Shown here: positions 18,139 through 27,355 of the stretch, piece by piece | Position numbering within the stretch: position 1 is the stretch's first letter | Layout: each line of letters opens with the position of its first letter | Source: Pelagimonas sp050633425 | Lineage (GTDB): Bacteria; Pseudomonadota; Alphaproteobacteria; Rhodobacterales; Rhodobacteraceae | Direction: 5' to 3' | Assembly (NCBI RefSeq): GCF_050633425.1 | Contig: NZ_JBOEGM010000020.1 | Span: 371,963-435,962 of the forward strand | DNA: 64,000 bases | The notes under the pieces: model-generated | Seen by the model: the letters and a program-made list of their open reading frames with translations, nothing else | The model's database searches: none | Told to the model about the DNA's origin: nothing | Program-made: the position numbers and the translations under genes

Positions 18139-18765
18139 TTATGGGCGGCCGCTTTGCCAGCGGGTGGCGGTTGCGGCCAAGCGGGTGCCGAAGTGGCGCG
18201 CAGTGGTTTGGTCATTTGGGGAAATCAGCTCGGATTTATCGCGTGAGGCGGTGGCCATAAGGCCGAGCCAACTGCCGTCGCGGTTCAGGCCGGGGGCGTC
18301 GGGGAAGACCGGGGCACCGATGCTGGTTTGACCGACCCAGATCATGCCCATTTGTGCCCCATAGATCGACAAGCGCATCAGCGCCGAGAGCTTGTCGCCG
18401 GAGGGGTGGGTTGCGACGGTAAAGCCCGCCGCGAGTTTGTCGCCCCAAGTGAGGTTGGGCCAACGCGAGGCGGCCTCTTCCAGGAAGATGTCAAACCGGG
18501 CGGCGGTGGAGCCCATATAGGTCGGGGCACCAAAGGCAATCAGGGTGGCGGCATCGAGCGCTTGCCAATCGTCGTTCCTCAGGTCCGTGACGTCGATCAG
18601 GCGGGATCGGACGGTATTGCTTTGGGTTTTGTCGGCGGGGGTTTTTTCGGCGGGGGTTTTGTCGGCGGGGGCGATGCCGGTTGCGATATGGCGGGCCAGT
18701 TCCGCGGTGTGGCCGGAGCCCGAGAAATAGGGCAGGCAGATTAGCGGCGTGTCGGATTGGGGCAT
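18139..18765 (-). CDS. flavodoxin-like NAD(P)H oxidoreductase (WrbA-type)
   Basis: FMN-binding flavodoxin-fold protein of 208 residues. The FMN phosphate loop is FSGSGHTAELA near the N-terminus, AFGAPTYMGSTAA forms the second flavin contact, and AAGFTVATHPSGDK follows the third strand, as in NADPH-dependent FMN reductases and WrbA. A proline/lysine-rich insert made of three five-residue repeats (PADKT, PAEKT, PADKT) sits right after the first helix, encoded by a 15-bp minisatellite. The gene is divergent from a methyltransferase. Confidence 0.85.
   Translation of the reverse strand: MPQSDTPLICLPYFSGSGHTAELARHIATGIAPADKTPAEKTPADKTQSNTVRSRLIDVTDLRNDDWQALDAATLIAFGAPTYMGSTAARFDIFLEEAASRWPNLTWGDKLAAGFTVATHPSGDKLSALMRLSIYGAQMGMIWVGQTSIGAPVFPDAPGLNRDGSWLGLMATASRDKSELISPNDQTTARHFGTRLAATATRWQSGRP
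18627..18671. repeat. 15-bp tandem repeat, three copies, inside the flavodoxin gene
   Basis: TTTTGTCGGCGGGGG, TTTTTTCGGCGGGGG, TTTTGTCGGCGGGGG. The period is a multiple of three, so copy-number change would lengthen or shorten the protein without a frameshift. Confidence 0.9.
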
Positions 18766-18888
18766 GGGCGGTCTTTGCGGCTATGGACAGATGCTCGGCA
18801 ATTGCGGCTCGGGGGGTGCGCTCGGGGGTTGCTTCTGGGGCACAGGTTGGGCGATTGTCGCGCCAGTCACAAGAGCGAAAGAGCCGCC

Positions 18889-20127
18889 ATGGTCTCGGTT
18901 AAAGAGCAGTATGAAACCTACCCCTATCCCGAACGCGATCCGGCGGATGAGGCCAAGCGGCTGATCACCGGATCACCGTCACATCCGCTTGAAATGGATC
19001 ATTATCTGTTTGGCGGTCAACGTGATTGGTCCAAGCCATTGCGGGTCTTGGTGGCGGGGGGCGGCACTGGGGATGGGTTGATCCAGCTGGCGCAGGTGAT
19101 GACACACGCCGGGGCCCCCTATGACATCACCTATCTGGACCTGTCGGCGGCATCGCGTCAGGTGGCAGAGGCGCGGGCCAAGGCGCGGGGTCTGACCGGC
19201 ATTCGGTTTGAAACCGGGAGCCTGTTGGATGGGCCAAACTATGGTGAGTTCGATTACATCGACAGCTGCGGGGTACTGCACCACCTGCCCGATCCCGCGC
19301 AAGGGTTTGCCGCGTTGCGGCGCGCGCTGGCCCCCGGTGGCGGGTTTGGGTTCATGGTCTATGCGCCCTATGGCCGGTCGGGAGTGTATCCGTTGCAAGA
19401 GGGGTTTGGTGCCTTGTTTGACGGGCTGGCCCCCGAGGCGAGACTGGCGGCGGCGCAAAAGATCGTGGCGGGGCTGCCGGACGGGCATCCGTTTCGATCC
19501 AATCCAAACCTGAGCGACCATCAGGCCAGCGATGCGGGGTTTTACGACCTGCTGCTACACGGCCAGGACCGGGCCTATGATGTGCCCGATTTATTGGCGG
19601 AACTGCGGGGGGCGGATTGGCGGTTGCAGAGTTTCTGCACTCCGCAGCTCTATGACTTGGCGCGGATTGCCCCCCGCCCTGAGGGGATGGAGGAGGCAAC
19701 GGCGATGGCGATTGCCGAAAAGCTGACCGGGACCATTCGGGTGCATGTGGGCTATGCCGTCCCCGCCGAGGACGAGCGCCGGATTGCCAAGGCCAGCAAC
19801 CGCAACTTGGTGCCACATTTGCGCGGAGTTCAGGCGCAGGCTTTGGCTCAGGCCGTGGCCAAGGGCAAAGCCGTGCCGGTGAGTTCGGACGGGGTGAGCA
19901 CGCGGGTGACGCTTCCCAAAGCCGCCGCACCGCTGATTGCGGGGATCAATGGCAAACGCAGTCTGGCGCAGATCGCTCAGGCCTGCCGGATGGATACGCT
20001 GGGCTTTGGGATGGCTTGGACACCGGTGGAAAAGGCACTGTGTGGGTGGGGCTTGATGCTGTATTCTTCGCTGGGAACTTGGGCCGCACAACACAGCGGA
20101 CAAAAATCCGGGCAACAAAAAGGATAG
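18889..20127 (+). CDS. SAM-dependent methyltransferase with C-terminal extension
   Basis: 412 residues. The N-terminal half is a class I methyltransferase: RVLVAGGGTGDGLIQLAQ is motif I, YLDLSAASRQVAEARAKA motif II, and YIDSCGVLHHLPDPAQG with the following ALAPGG the post-II region, as in small-molecule or tRNA-mod-type enzymes. The C-terminal 150 residues may be a winged-helix or PqqD-like accessory region. The ATG at 18889 is used because the upstream part of the frame (from 18757) does not look coding. SRAP follows 4 bases later, so the two are probably co-transcribed. The substrate is unknown. Confidence 0.88.
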   Translation: MVSVKEQYETYPYPERDPADEAKRLITGSPSHPLEMDHYLFGGQRDWSKPLRVLVAGGGTGDGLIQLAQVMTHAGAPYDITYLDLSAASRQVAEARAKARGLTGIRFETGSLLDGPNYGEFDYIDSCGVLHHLPDPAQGFAALRRALAPGGGFGFMVYAPYGRSGVYPLQEGFGALFDGLAPEARLAAAQKIVAGLPDGHPFRSNPNLSDHQASDAGFYDLLLHGQDRAYDVPDLLAELRGADWRLQSFCTPQLYDLARIAPRPEGMEEATAMAIAEKLTGTIRVHVGYAVPAEDERRIAKASNRNLVPHLRGVQAQALAQAVAKGKAVPVSSDGVSTRVTLPKAAAPLIAGINGKRSLAQIAQACRMDTLGFGMAWTPVEKALCGWGLMLYSSLGTWAAQHSGQKSGQQKG

Positions 20128-20131
20128 GGCT

Positions 20132-20821
20132 ATGTGCGGGCGATTTGCCGTGACCCTGCCAAATGAGGCGATGGCGCAGCTGTTTAACGCCGCGCCTGCC
20201 AATGACTTGCCCGACGTGCCCAACTTCAACGTCTGTCCAACAACGCAGGTGCATGTCATCGAGCCAGCCGGACGTCAGGGCGAGCGGCGATTGCTGCGCC
20301 CGATGCGCTGGGGATTTATTCCGCATTGGTATGACAAACCAAATGGCGGGCCGCTGTTGATCAATGCCCGCGCCGAAACCATCGCTCAAAAACCCGCCTT
20401 CCGTGACGCCTGTCGGACGCGGCGTTGTTTGATCCCGTGCAGCGGATTTTATGAATGGACCAAAGACCCGGATGGCAATCGGCTGCCGTGGTATATCACC
20501 CGCACCGATGGCGCGGTGATGGTCTTTGCCGGGGTTTGGCAAGATTGGGGCGCGCCGGGCGATCAGATGCGGACCTGTGCCATGGTGACGATCGGTGCCA
20601 ATGAGGCGATGCGCCAGATCCACCACCGGATGCCGGTTATTTTAGAGCCCGAAAGCTGGGGCAAATGGCTTGGGGAAGACGGGCATGGCGCGGCGCGGCT
20701 GATGATGCCATCGGATGAGGATGTTTTGCAGTTTCACCGCGTTGATACGGCGGTGAATTCCAATCGCGCCAGCGGGCCGCAATTGATCGAGGAAATTCAG
20801 ACCGATTTTCCCGCAGGTTGA
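20132..20821 (+). CDS. SRAP-family abasic-site DNA-protein crosslinker (YedK/HMCES)
   Basis: 229 residues. The protein starts MCGRF, so Cys2 is exposed after Met removal and forms the thiazolidine link to abasic sites in single-stranded DNA. The other family residues are present: NARAE (Asn78, Glu82), SGFYEW (Glu108) and IHHRMP (His165). It shields abasic sites from strand breakage. Length is normal. It sits 4 bases after the methyltransferase gene and just before tRNA-Gly. Confidence 0.95.
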   Translation: MCGRFAVTLPNEAMAQLFNAAPANDLPDVPNFNVCPTTQVHVIEPAGRQGERRLLRPMRWGFIPHWYDKPNGGPLLINARAETIAQKPAFRDACRTRRCLIPCSGFYEWTKDPDGNRLPWYITRTDGAVMVFAGVWQDWGAPGDQMRTCAMVTIGANEAMRQIHHRMPVILEPESWGKWLGEDGHGAARLMMPSDEDVLQFHRVDTAVNSNRASGPQLIEEIQTDFPAG

Positions 20822-20864
20822 GTGTTGACGCCGCCCGACGGCTGGCCTAAACCCCAGTCCTACT

Positions 20865-20938
20865 GCGGGTATGGTGAAATGGTATCATAAGAGCCTTCCA
20901 AGCTTAAGGTGCGGGTTCGATTCCCGCTACCCGCTCCA
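20865..20938 (+). tRNA. tRNA-Gly (anticodon TCC)
   Basis: 74 nt including the encoded CCA. The acceptor stem GCGGGTA pairs with TACCCGC, the T arm reads GCGGGTTCGATTCCCGC, and the anticodon loop CTTCCAA places TCC at 34-36, reading GGA/GGG codons. Confidence 0.96.
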
Positions 20939-21510
20939 AAATCTCTCAAATCACCAAAATCTCTTAAATTGCTGAAATTCATGACATCAGCTCATGATCG
21001 CCCTTTGCGGTGCCGCAAGCGCCTGAGACGCTTTGGCATTTGGACTGGCGAGACACAGCGGTGAGCCGGATGGTTTGGAGGAAATCGGAAAGCGGTTGCG
21101 CCGGGCCCTTGTGTCGAAGGTGACGGCCTGACGAATGCCAAGCCCCAACCGGTGCAGAAGACCCAATCAGCGCATAAAATCGGGCACTCTGTTGCGTTTG
21201 GCCAGCGCTTTTGGTGAGAGCATTTCGAATGTGTCCGCGAATTTGAACCGGGCCGTTTGTCCGGGCCGCCTATCCGGGCCGTTGATCAAGGCAGGGGTTC
21301 CAGACAAAGGGCGGGGCAAGGGTTCCGGGCAAGACTTGGCCGAATCCCTTATAGGGTGGCCGGGGGATGAGCCGATGTTGCGCCCCGGCCCTAAGCGTCG
21401 GTGCGCTTTGGCCATGATTGGGGGCGAATGTCGCTTGCCGCGTCAACTCAGCGCTTGACCCGCACGCCCCACGTGGCAAAACCGCGTGACCGTTATGCAA
21501 AGGAAGCACC
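20939..21510. other. intergenic region of about 570 bp with a 13-bp repeat
   Basis: No supportable gene. An open frame at 21135-21458 has no recognisable protein. It holds three 13-base units (CGGGCCGTTTGTC, CGGGCCGCCTATC, CGGGCCGTTGATC) at 21249-21287. It probably contains the promoter of the ABC transporter gene, but no clear -35/-10 could be called. Confidence 0.55.
21249..21287. repeat. 13-bp tandem repeat, three copies
   Basis: Consensus CGGGCCGTTTATC repeated three times without gaps, in non-coding DNA. Confidence 0.8.
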
Positions 21511-23298
21511 ATGGCCCGTGGCACTACCATGACCTCAGCCGAGGCTGATCGCGAAAAGTCCAAGAGCCTTGGATCGCTGCGCGCCCTGTGGCCGTTTATG
21601 CGCCCCTATCGCGGCCAGATGATCGCGGCTCTGTTGGCCTTGATCACCACAGCGACGCTATCGTTGATCTTGCCGATGGCGGTGCGCCGGGTGGTGGATA
21701 ACTTCAGCGTCGAAGATGGCGCGCTTTTGGACCGCTATTTTGGCGCAGCCCTGGCGATTGCTGCGGCTTTGGCGATTGGCACGGCCTTGCGCTATGCGCT
21801 GGTGACACGGTTTGGCGAACGGGTTGTGGCCGATATTCGCAAAGCGGTGTTTGACCGGGTGATCGGGCTGTCACCGGCATTTTTCGAAAAGACCATGACC
21901 GGCGAAGTTCTGAGCAGGATCACCACCGATACAACGCTGATTTTGTCGGTGATTGGGTCATCGGTATCGGTGGCGTTGCGCAATGTGTTGATGTTCTTTG
22001 GCGGCATGACGCTGATGCTGTTCACCTCGCCGAAATTGACCGGATTGGTGTTGCTGATCGTGCCCGCTGTTGTCATCCCGATTATGGTGTTGGGCCGCCG
22101 ATTGCGCAAGCTGAGCCGCGAAAACCAAGACTGGATCGCAGAAAGCTCGGGTAATGCATCCGAAGCGCTGAGCGCGGTGCAAACCGTGCAGGCCTATACC
22201 CATGAAGCGCGGTCGCGCGGTCGGTTTGGCGATGTCACAGAAAAGAGTTTCCAATCCGCAGAACAGCGGATTTGGACCCGATCCGTGATGACAGCGATTG
22301 TGATTTTTCTGGTGTTTACCGGGGTTGTTGGGGTGTTGTGGATCGGTGCATGGGATGTGCGCGCCGGGCTGATGAGCGCGGGAACCTTGGTGCAGTTCGT
22401 GATCTTGTCAGTGTTGGTTGCCGGGGCGGTCGGGTCGCTGTCCGAAGTGTTTGGCGAGTTGCAGCGCGCCGCCGGAGCGACCGAGCGGTTGATCGAATTG
22501 TTGCAGGCCGAAGACAGCGTGCAAGACCCTGTGAAACCAGTGGCTTTGTCCGAGCCGGTCAAGGGTGAGATCGTGTTCGACACTGTCGGGTTCTCCTATC
22601 CGTCGCGCCCGGATGTGTCGACCTTGGAGCAGGTTGCGCTGACCATTGCGCCGGGCGAAACCGTGGCGCTGGTGGGGCCATCCGGGGCCGGTAAAACCAC
22701 CATCGTGCAACTGATCCAGCGGTTTTATGACCCCTCATCAGGGAAGATCACGCTGGATGGGGTCGCCCTCCCCGACATGACGCGCGATGACTTTCGCAGC
22801 CACATTGCGCTGGTGCCCCAAGAGCCAATGATCTTTGCCACTTCGGCGCGTGAAAACATCCGTTTTGGGCGCCCAGATGCGTCAGACGCCGAGGTCGAAG
22901 CCGCCGCCAAATCCGCCGCCGCGCATGAGTTTCTCAGCGCCTTGTCTGAGGGCTATGACACCTGGCTTGGTGAGCGCGGCGTGATGTTGTCGGGGGGGCA
23001 GAAACAGCGCGTTGCGATTGCCCGCGCGATCCTGCGTGACGCGCCGGTTTTGTTGCTGGACGAAGCGACGTCCGCCCTTGATGCCGAAAGCGAACGCGCG
23101 GTGCAGGCCGCTGTGGATACCCTGTCGGAAAACCGCACAACCGTGATCGTGGCACACCGTTTGGCAACGGTGAAAAAGGCCGACCGGATTGTGGTCATGG
23201 ATCAAGGCCGCGTTGTCGCCCAAGGCACCCATGACGATCTGGTGGCCCAAGGCGGGCTTTATGCGCGTCTGGCCAAGATGCAATTTACCGACGGCTAA
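21511..23298 (+). CDS. ABC exporter, fused permease and ATPase (MsbA-like)
   Basis: Half-transporter of 595 residues: an N-terminal six-helix exporter domain (about 25-315) and a C-terminal nucleotide-binding domain with Walker A GPSGAGKTT, signature LSGGQKQR, Walker B VLLLDEATS and H-loop VAHRLATVKKADRI. It forms a homodimer in the inner membrane. Lipid or drug export is the family role; the substrate is not determined. It is monocistronic, followed by a 14-bp minisatellite and a bidirectional terminator. Confidence 0.93.
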   Translation: MARGTTMTSAEADREKSKSLGSLRALWPFMRPYRGQMIAALLALITTATLSLILPMAVRRVVDNFSVEDGALLDRYFGAALAIAAALAIGTALRYALVTRFGERVVADIRKAVFDRVIGLSPAFFEKTMTGEVLSRITTDTTLILSVIGSSVSVALRNVLMFFGGMTLMLFTSPKLTGLVLLIVPAVVIPIMVLGRRLRKLSRENQDWIAESSGNASEALSAVQTVQAYTHEARSRGRFGDVTEKSFQSAEQRIWTRSVMTAIVIFLVFTGVVGVLWIGAWDVRAGLMSAGTLVQFVILSVLVAGAVGSLSEVFGELQRAAGATERLIELLQAEDSVQDPVKPVALSEPVKGEIVFDTVGFSYPSRPDVSTLEQVALTIAPGETVALVGPSGAGKTTIVQLIQRFYDPSSGKITLDGVALPDMTRDDFRSHIALVPQEPMIFATSARENIRFGRPDASDAEVEAAAKSAAAHEFLSALSEGYDTWLGERGVMLSGGQKQRVAIARAILRDAPVLLLDEATSALDAESERAVQAAVDTLSENRTTVIVAHRLATVKKADRIVVMDQGRVVAQGTHDDLVAQGGLYARLAKMQFTDG

Positions 23299-23320
23299 GA
23301 CCCGCGGTTCGGGCCTGTGG

Positions 23321-23404
23321 TGATGGGCCTGAGCTGATGGGTCTGAGCTGATGGGTCTGTGGCGATGGGTCTGTGGCGATGGGGCTTTTGTGATGGGTCT
23401 GAGG
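23321..23404. repeat. 14-bp tandem repeat, six units
   Basis: Six 14-base units of consensus TGATGGGTCTGAGC between the ABC transporter stop and the terminator. Individual units differ by 1-5 bases. Confidence 0.9.
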
Positions 23405-23495
23405 GTATAGATTGATGGGATGGTGGGCGGGGCGATGCTCCCTTGGGAGCGAGCGCCGATTTACCATCTCCTTGCGCAAGGCACATGACATAACA

Positions 23496-23525
23496 AAAGG
23501 GCGGAGGTTTGCACCTCCGCCCTTT
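23496..23525. terminator. bidirectional terminator between convergent genes
   Basis: Perfect 13-bp stem AAAGGGCGGAGGT / ACCTCCGCCCTTT with a 4-base loop. It serves the ABC transporter (+) and the 5'-nucleotidase (-). Confidence 0.9.
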
Positions 23526-23547
23526 GTCTATTCTGTATCCTTCGGGC

Positions 23548-25107
23548 TTACTTCGCCGTGATACGGCCATCCAGCTTGGGCGTCACAGGGCCCATTTTCG
23601 CCATGTATTCCGCCGTCACATCGGCCAGATCAGGGCCGAAGTCATAGGCGTTTTCAGCGTCACGGAACATTTTGAAACCGTCGCCGCCGTTGCGCACATA
23701 GTTGTTGGACACAACGCCATAGGTCTTGGCCAGATCAATCGGAGCATCACCAACCATCACGTCTGAAATCCGCTCACCGGCTGGTTTGGACACATCAAAT
23801 GTGTATTTCATGCCTGCAACCTGAAGGAAGCGACCTGCGCCCTCTTCGTGCTGGCTCACCGCGTTTTCAAGCGCCGCCATGATGGTTTCACCCGACACTT
23901 CGAAGGTCGACAGGGTGTTTTGGAACGGCAGAACCGTCAGAACTTCGCCCATGGTGACTTCGCCCGCATCAATCGAGGCACGAATACCGCCACCGTTTTG
24001 AACGGCGATTTCAATGCCTTGATCTTTCACACGATCCAGCATTGCGTCGGCGATGATGTTGCCCATCGCGCATTCAACCGCACGACAAGAGCCGCGCTCG
24101 CCGTCAATGGCTTCGGCGGTTTCGGCAACAACCTTGTTGCGGATTTCCTCAAGCGGCGCTGCCGCTTCGGCGATACGCGCCTTGGTGGCTTCTTCTTCGG
24201 CCACGGAGGCATCCAAAAGAATTGGTTCACCAACGGCCGCAGTGACTTCGCCAGCGTCATTAAAGGTGACGTTCAGCTCACCCAAATATTTGCCATAGGC
24301 ATAGGCCGACAGAATTTGCGTGCCCCCAACAACCGTTGGATAAGCGCCATCTGCCTTGTCATTCGCATTGGACAAGAGCGTGTTGGTGTGACCACCAACG
24401 ATAACATCAATACCTTCTACGGCAGCCGCAAGCTCTTGATCTTTGCCATACCCCAAATGCGATAGAACGATGATTTTGTTCACACCCATTTCGGTCAATT
24501 TGGCGACTTCGGCACCAACCGCGTCAATCGGATCCATAAAGATCACATTCGGGCCAGGAGAGGCCAATTCGTCGGTGTTCTGAGGTGTCGCGCCAATCAA
24601 ACCAAGCTTTTCGCCGCCCCGTTCAATCACCGTGGATTTCTGCAATTTGTCATGCAGCAAAGGTTCGCCAGAGACATCGGCGTTCGACATCAGGACCGGA
24701 AAATCGACGGAATCCATAAAGCCGCGCAGAACTTCGGGGCCATCGTCGAATTCGTGGTTGCCCACTGTCATCCCGTCATAGGCCAACTGGTTCATAATTT
24801 CAGCGGTGAGCTTGCCTTTGTAGTAGGTGTAAAACAGCGTGCCCTGGAACTGGTCGCCGCCATCAAACAAGACCGAATTATTCGACCGAGCGCGTGCTTC
24901 GGTGATCGCAGTCTGCATCCGCGCAGAGCCGCCAAAACATTTGCCCTCGGCATTGCTATCGGCGCTACAACCCGAATCATACTTGCTGATCGGTTCAAAA
25001 CGCGCGTGAAAATCGTTGGTGTGTAAAATGGTCAGCGAGTAGTCAGCGCTCGCGGCCCCTGCGCACAAAGCAAGCGCGGCGGCAGATGTGAAAAGACGAA
25101 CAGACAT
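23548..25107 (-). CDS. secreted bifunctional metallophosphatase/5'-nucleotidase
   Basis: Periplasmic nucleotidase of 519 residues. The signal peptide MSVRLFTSAAALALCAGAAS is followed by the metallophosphoesterase motifs ILHTNDFHARFEP, FDGGDQFQGT, GNHEFDDG, SHLGYG and GGHTNT. The C-terminal 5-nucleotidase domain has NGGGIRASIDAGEVT and the NYVRNGGDGF substrate-stacking region, as in UshA. It releases phosphate and nucleoside from extracellular nucleotides. The ATG at 25107 is chosen because it starts the signal peptide and has an AGAGGGG ribosome-binding site; the longer frame to 25458 is not coding in style. Confidence 0.93.
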   Translation of the reverse strand: MSVRLFTSAAALALCAGAASADYSLTILHTNDFHARFEPISKYDSGCSADSNAEGKCFGGSARMQTAITEARARSNNSVLFDGGDQFQGTLFYTYYKGKLTAEIMNQLAYDGMTVGNHEFDDGPEVLRGFMDSVDFPVLMSNADVSGEPLLHDKLQKSTVIERGGEKLGLIGATPQNTDELASPGPNVIFMDPIDAVGAEVAKLTEMGVNKIIVLSHLGYGKDQELAAAVEGIDVIVGGHTNTLLSNANDKADGAYPTVVGGTQILSAYAYGKYLGELNVTFNDAGEVTAAVGEPILLDASVAEEEATKARIAEAAAPLEEIRNKVVAETAEAIDGERGSCRAVECAMGNIIADAMLDRVKDQGIEIAVQNGGGIRASIDAGEVTMGEVLTVLPFQNTLSTFEVSGETIMAALENAVSQHEEGAGRFLQVAGMKYTFDVSKPAGERISDVMVGDAPIDLAKTYGVVSNNYVRNGGDGFKMFRDAENAYDFGPDLADVTAEYMAKMGPVTPKLDGRITAK

Positions 25108-25519
25108 TGTTATAACCCCTCTGTCGGTTTTTATTATCGCGTTATGCTGCACCCCGGCGCGCGGCTTGTCAAAGGCTCCCTTACGGCGCGGGTTTGGCAA
25201 GGCAATCCCCCGCCCAATAGAACGGCAGTGTATCGGTTTCATGTCACGACTCATTGCAGAGGCATCCCCCCGCAGAGCGACCACTTGCGAGCGCAAAGGT
25301 GGGGAGATTGGTGAGCCTCTTGACAGTCCTTCATTCGGGCTTTCATTCGGGCTTTCCTTTGGGGAATGAGCCGCTCTGGGACTATCCCGGCCATTGCGAT
25401 GTGATCGGGCTGTGCGCGCAGAGGTCTTTTCGCCCGACCGCAGCGCGGTTCGCGCCAATCCCGACCATGACAGGGCCTATGCGCTTGACCCGCCCTCTTT
25501 GGCACGGCATCACGCCCAC
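25108..25519. other. divergent intergenic region, about 410 bp
   Basis: Lies between the 5'-nucleotidase and DUF952 genes, so it should hold both promoters. A 12-bp unit TTCATTCGGGCT occurs twice in tandem at 25330-25353. No gene supported. Confidence 0.5.
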
Positions 25520-25858
25520 ATGCTGATCTACAAAATCCTCCGGGCCCCGGAATGGGCCGATTTGCAGGCCAAAGGCGAGACCGCCGGCGCGCCGATTGAT
25601 GTCTCTGATGGCTTTGTGCATTTCTCGACCGCCGCACAGGCGCGCGAGACCGCAGCCAAGCATTTTGCCGGTGAGGTCGATTTGACCCTTGCCGCCCTGG
25701 ATGCGGAGCGTTTGGGCGCTGCGTTGAAATGGGAAGTGTCGCGCGGTGGTGCCGAATTCCCGCATCTTTATGCGCCTTTGCGTCTGGCTGATATTGTCTG
25801 GAGCGAAGAGTTGCCGCTGGGTGATGGCGGGCATCAGTTTCCGGAGACGATGGTATGA
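25520..25858 (+). CDS. DUF952 domain protein
   Basis: 112-residue cytosolic protein matching the DUF952 pattern: LIYKI near the start, then DGFVHFSTAAQARETAAKHF, then FPHLYAPLRLADI. The function is not established; the fold is related to ADP-ribosyl/Ntox-type small domains in some predictions, so I give no role. The ATG at 25520 begins the domain; upstream residues of the longer frame look non-coding. Its stop overlaps the pyrD start (ATGA), giving a DUF952-pyrD-arsC operon. Confidence 0.85.
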   Translation: MLIYKILRAPEWADLQAKGETAGAPIDVSDGFVHFSTAAQARETAAKHFAGEVDLTLAALDAERLGAALKWEVSRGGAEFPHLYAPLRLADIVWSEELPLGDGGHQFPETMV

Positions 25859-26913
25859 AGATGCTGGAAAACATTGGCATGGGATTGCTGCGCAAGCTTG
25901 ATCCCGAGACATCGCATGGGGTGGCGCTTAAGGCACTTAACGCCGGGTTTGCCCCCCTGCCCGGCCTGGTGAGCTCGGAGCGGCTGCGTTGTCATGTGGC
26001 GGGGTTGAACATGGCCAACCCGGTGGGCATTGCCGCAGGTTTTGACAAAAACGCCGAAGCCCTGCACCCGCTGAGCCGAGCGGGGTTTGGCTTTGTCGAA
26101 GTGGGCGCTGTGACGCCGCGGCCCCAACCGGGCAATCCCAAGCCACGGCTGTTTCGCCTGAGTGAGGATCAGGCCGCAATCAACCGGTTTGGCTTTAACA
26201 ATGAGGGCATGGACGCCGCGGCAACGCGTCTGTCCAAACGCCCGCGCGACATGGTTTTGGGGCTCAACCTTGGGGCCAATAAAGACAGTGATGACCGCGC
26301 GGCCGATTTCGCCAAAGTGCTGAGCCGCTGTGGGGCGCATCTGGATTTCGCAACGGTGAATGTCAGCTCGCCCAACACCGAAAAGCTGCGCGATTTGCAG
26401 GGCAAAGAGGCGTTGGCGGCCCTGCTGGCCGGGGTGATGGAGGCGCGAGCCGCGCTGGACACTCCGATCCCGGTGTTTCTGAAAATCGCGCCGGATTTGG
26501 ATGAACAAGGCCTGCAAGACGTGGCCGAGGTGGCATTGTCATCGGGGGTCGCGGGGGTGATTGCCACCAACACCACCCTGTCGCGCGATGGCTTGAAATC
26601 ACAGCATAAAGGCGAGGCTGGCGGTTTGTCGGGCCAGCCTTTGTTTGAAAAATCAACTCGAATTCTGGCGCAACTGTCGGTGCTGACCGATGGCCAGCTG
26701 CCGTTGATTGGGGTTGGCGGGATTGGATCAGCCGAGCAGGCCTATCAGAAAATCCGCGCCGGGGCGTCTGCGGTGCAGCTCTATACGGCGCTGGTCTATG
26801 GCGGGTTGACCCTGGGGGCCGAGATCGCACGCGGGCTTGATACGCTGTTGGCCCGAGATGGGTTTGCCAATGTGTCCGATGCGGTGGGCAGTGGCCGGGG
26901 GGATTGGACATGA
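25855..26913 (+). CDS. pyrD: dihydroorotate dehydrogenase (quinone), class 2
   Basis: Fourth step of de novo pyrimidine synthesis; oxidises dihydroorotate with FMN and passes electrons to ubiquinone at the inner membrane. 352 residues. The N-terminal amphipathic extension MLENIGMGLLRKLDPE marks class 2. NPVGIAAGFDKNAEAL, FVEVGAVTPRPQPGNPKPR, NRFGFNNEGMD, then VNVSSPNT with the catalytic Ser, and IGVGGI near the phosphate site, are all present. Coupled by ATGA overlaps to both neighbours. Confidence 0.97.
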   Translation: MKMLENIGMGLLRKLDPETSHGVALKALNAGFAPLPGLVSSERLRCHVAGLNMANPVGIAAGFDKNAEALHPLSRAGFGFVEVGAVTPRPQPGNPKPRLFRLSEDQAAINRFGFNNEGMDAAATRLSKRPRDMVLGLNLGANKDSDDRAADFAKVLSRCGAHLDFATVNVSSPNTEKLRDLQGKEALAALLAGVMEARAALDTPIPVFLKIAPDLDEQGLQDVAEVALSSGVAGVIATNTTLSRDGLKSQHKGEAGGLSGQPLFEKSTRILAQLSVLTDGQLPLIGVGGIGSAEQAYQKIRAGASAVQLYTALVYGGLTLGAEIARGLDTLLARDGFANVSDAVGSGRGDWT

Positions 26914-27248
26914 TTTTGTGGCATAATCCGCGCTGTTCGAAATCGCGCGAGACGCTGGCGTTGCTAGAGTCGCGCGGGGTGGCGCTCGAGGTCCGCAAAT
27001 ACCTTGAAGACGCGCCGTCTTTGGAGGAGTTGATCGCGGCACAGGCCGCATTGGGCGTGCCCGTGATCGAGATGATGCGGCCCAAAGAGGCGGTGTTCCG
27101 GGAGATGGAGCTAAGCAAAGACAGTGACGCAGCAACCTTGCTACAGGCGATGGCCGATCAGCCGAAACTGATTGAGCGCCCGATTTTATTTGTCGGGGAC
27201 AAGGCGGCGATTGGACGACCGCCGGAACAGGTTCTGACATTGTTGTAA
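26910..27248 (+). CDS. ArsC-family reductase (Spx/YffB-like)
   Basis: Thioredoxin-fold protein of 112 residues. WHNPRCSKSRETL places the reactive Cys9 at the ArsC position, and LIERPILFVGDKAAIGRPPE is the conserved cis-proline region. It could be a glutaredoxin-linked arsenate reductase, or a YffB/Spx-like protein of unknown substrate; no arsenic genes lie nearby, which argues against a dedicated resistance role. The ATG overlaps the pyrD stop. A terminator follows. Confidence 0.9.
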   Translation: MILWHNPRCSKSRETLALLESRGVALEVRKYLEDAPSLEELIAAQAALGVPVIEMMRPKEAVFREMELSKDSDAATLLQAMADQPKLIERPILFVGDKAAIGRPPEQVLTLL

Positions 27249-27266
27249 GGCAAAGTTGTAAGGCAA

Positions 27267-27295
27267 AAGCCTCGATATTGCGTCGGGGCTTTTTC
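27267..27295 (+). terminator. rho-independent terminator after the arsC-like gene
   Basis: Stem AAGCCTCGA / TCGGGGCTT (one G-T pair), 7-base loop, then TTTTT. A 13-bp unit GTTGTAAGGCAAA is duplicated just upstream (27242-27267), overlapping the gene stop. Confidence 0.85.
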
Positions 27296-27313
27296 TTGGG
27301 ATCGGCTTTTAAG

Positions 27314-27355
27314 GTCTGGCCCATAGCGTCTGGCCTATAGTGTCTGGCCCTAAAG
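27314..27355. repeat. 14-bp tandem repeat at the trpF stop codon
   Basis: GTCTGGCCCATAGC, GTCTGGCCTATAGT, GTCTGGCCCTAAAG. The third copy contains the trpF stop codon (27350-27352, minus strand). Confidence 0.85.

Noticed and set aside
21135..21458. 107-residue frame upstream of the ABC transporter
   Set aside because: It contains the 13-bp repeat array and has no protein-like character.
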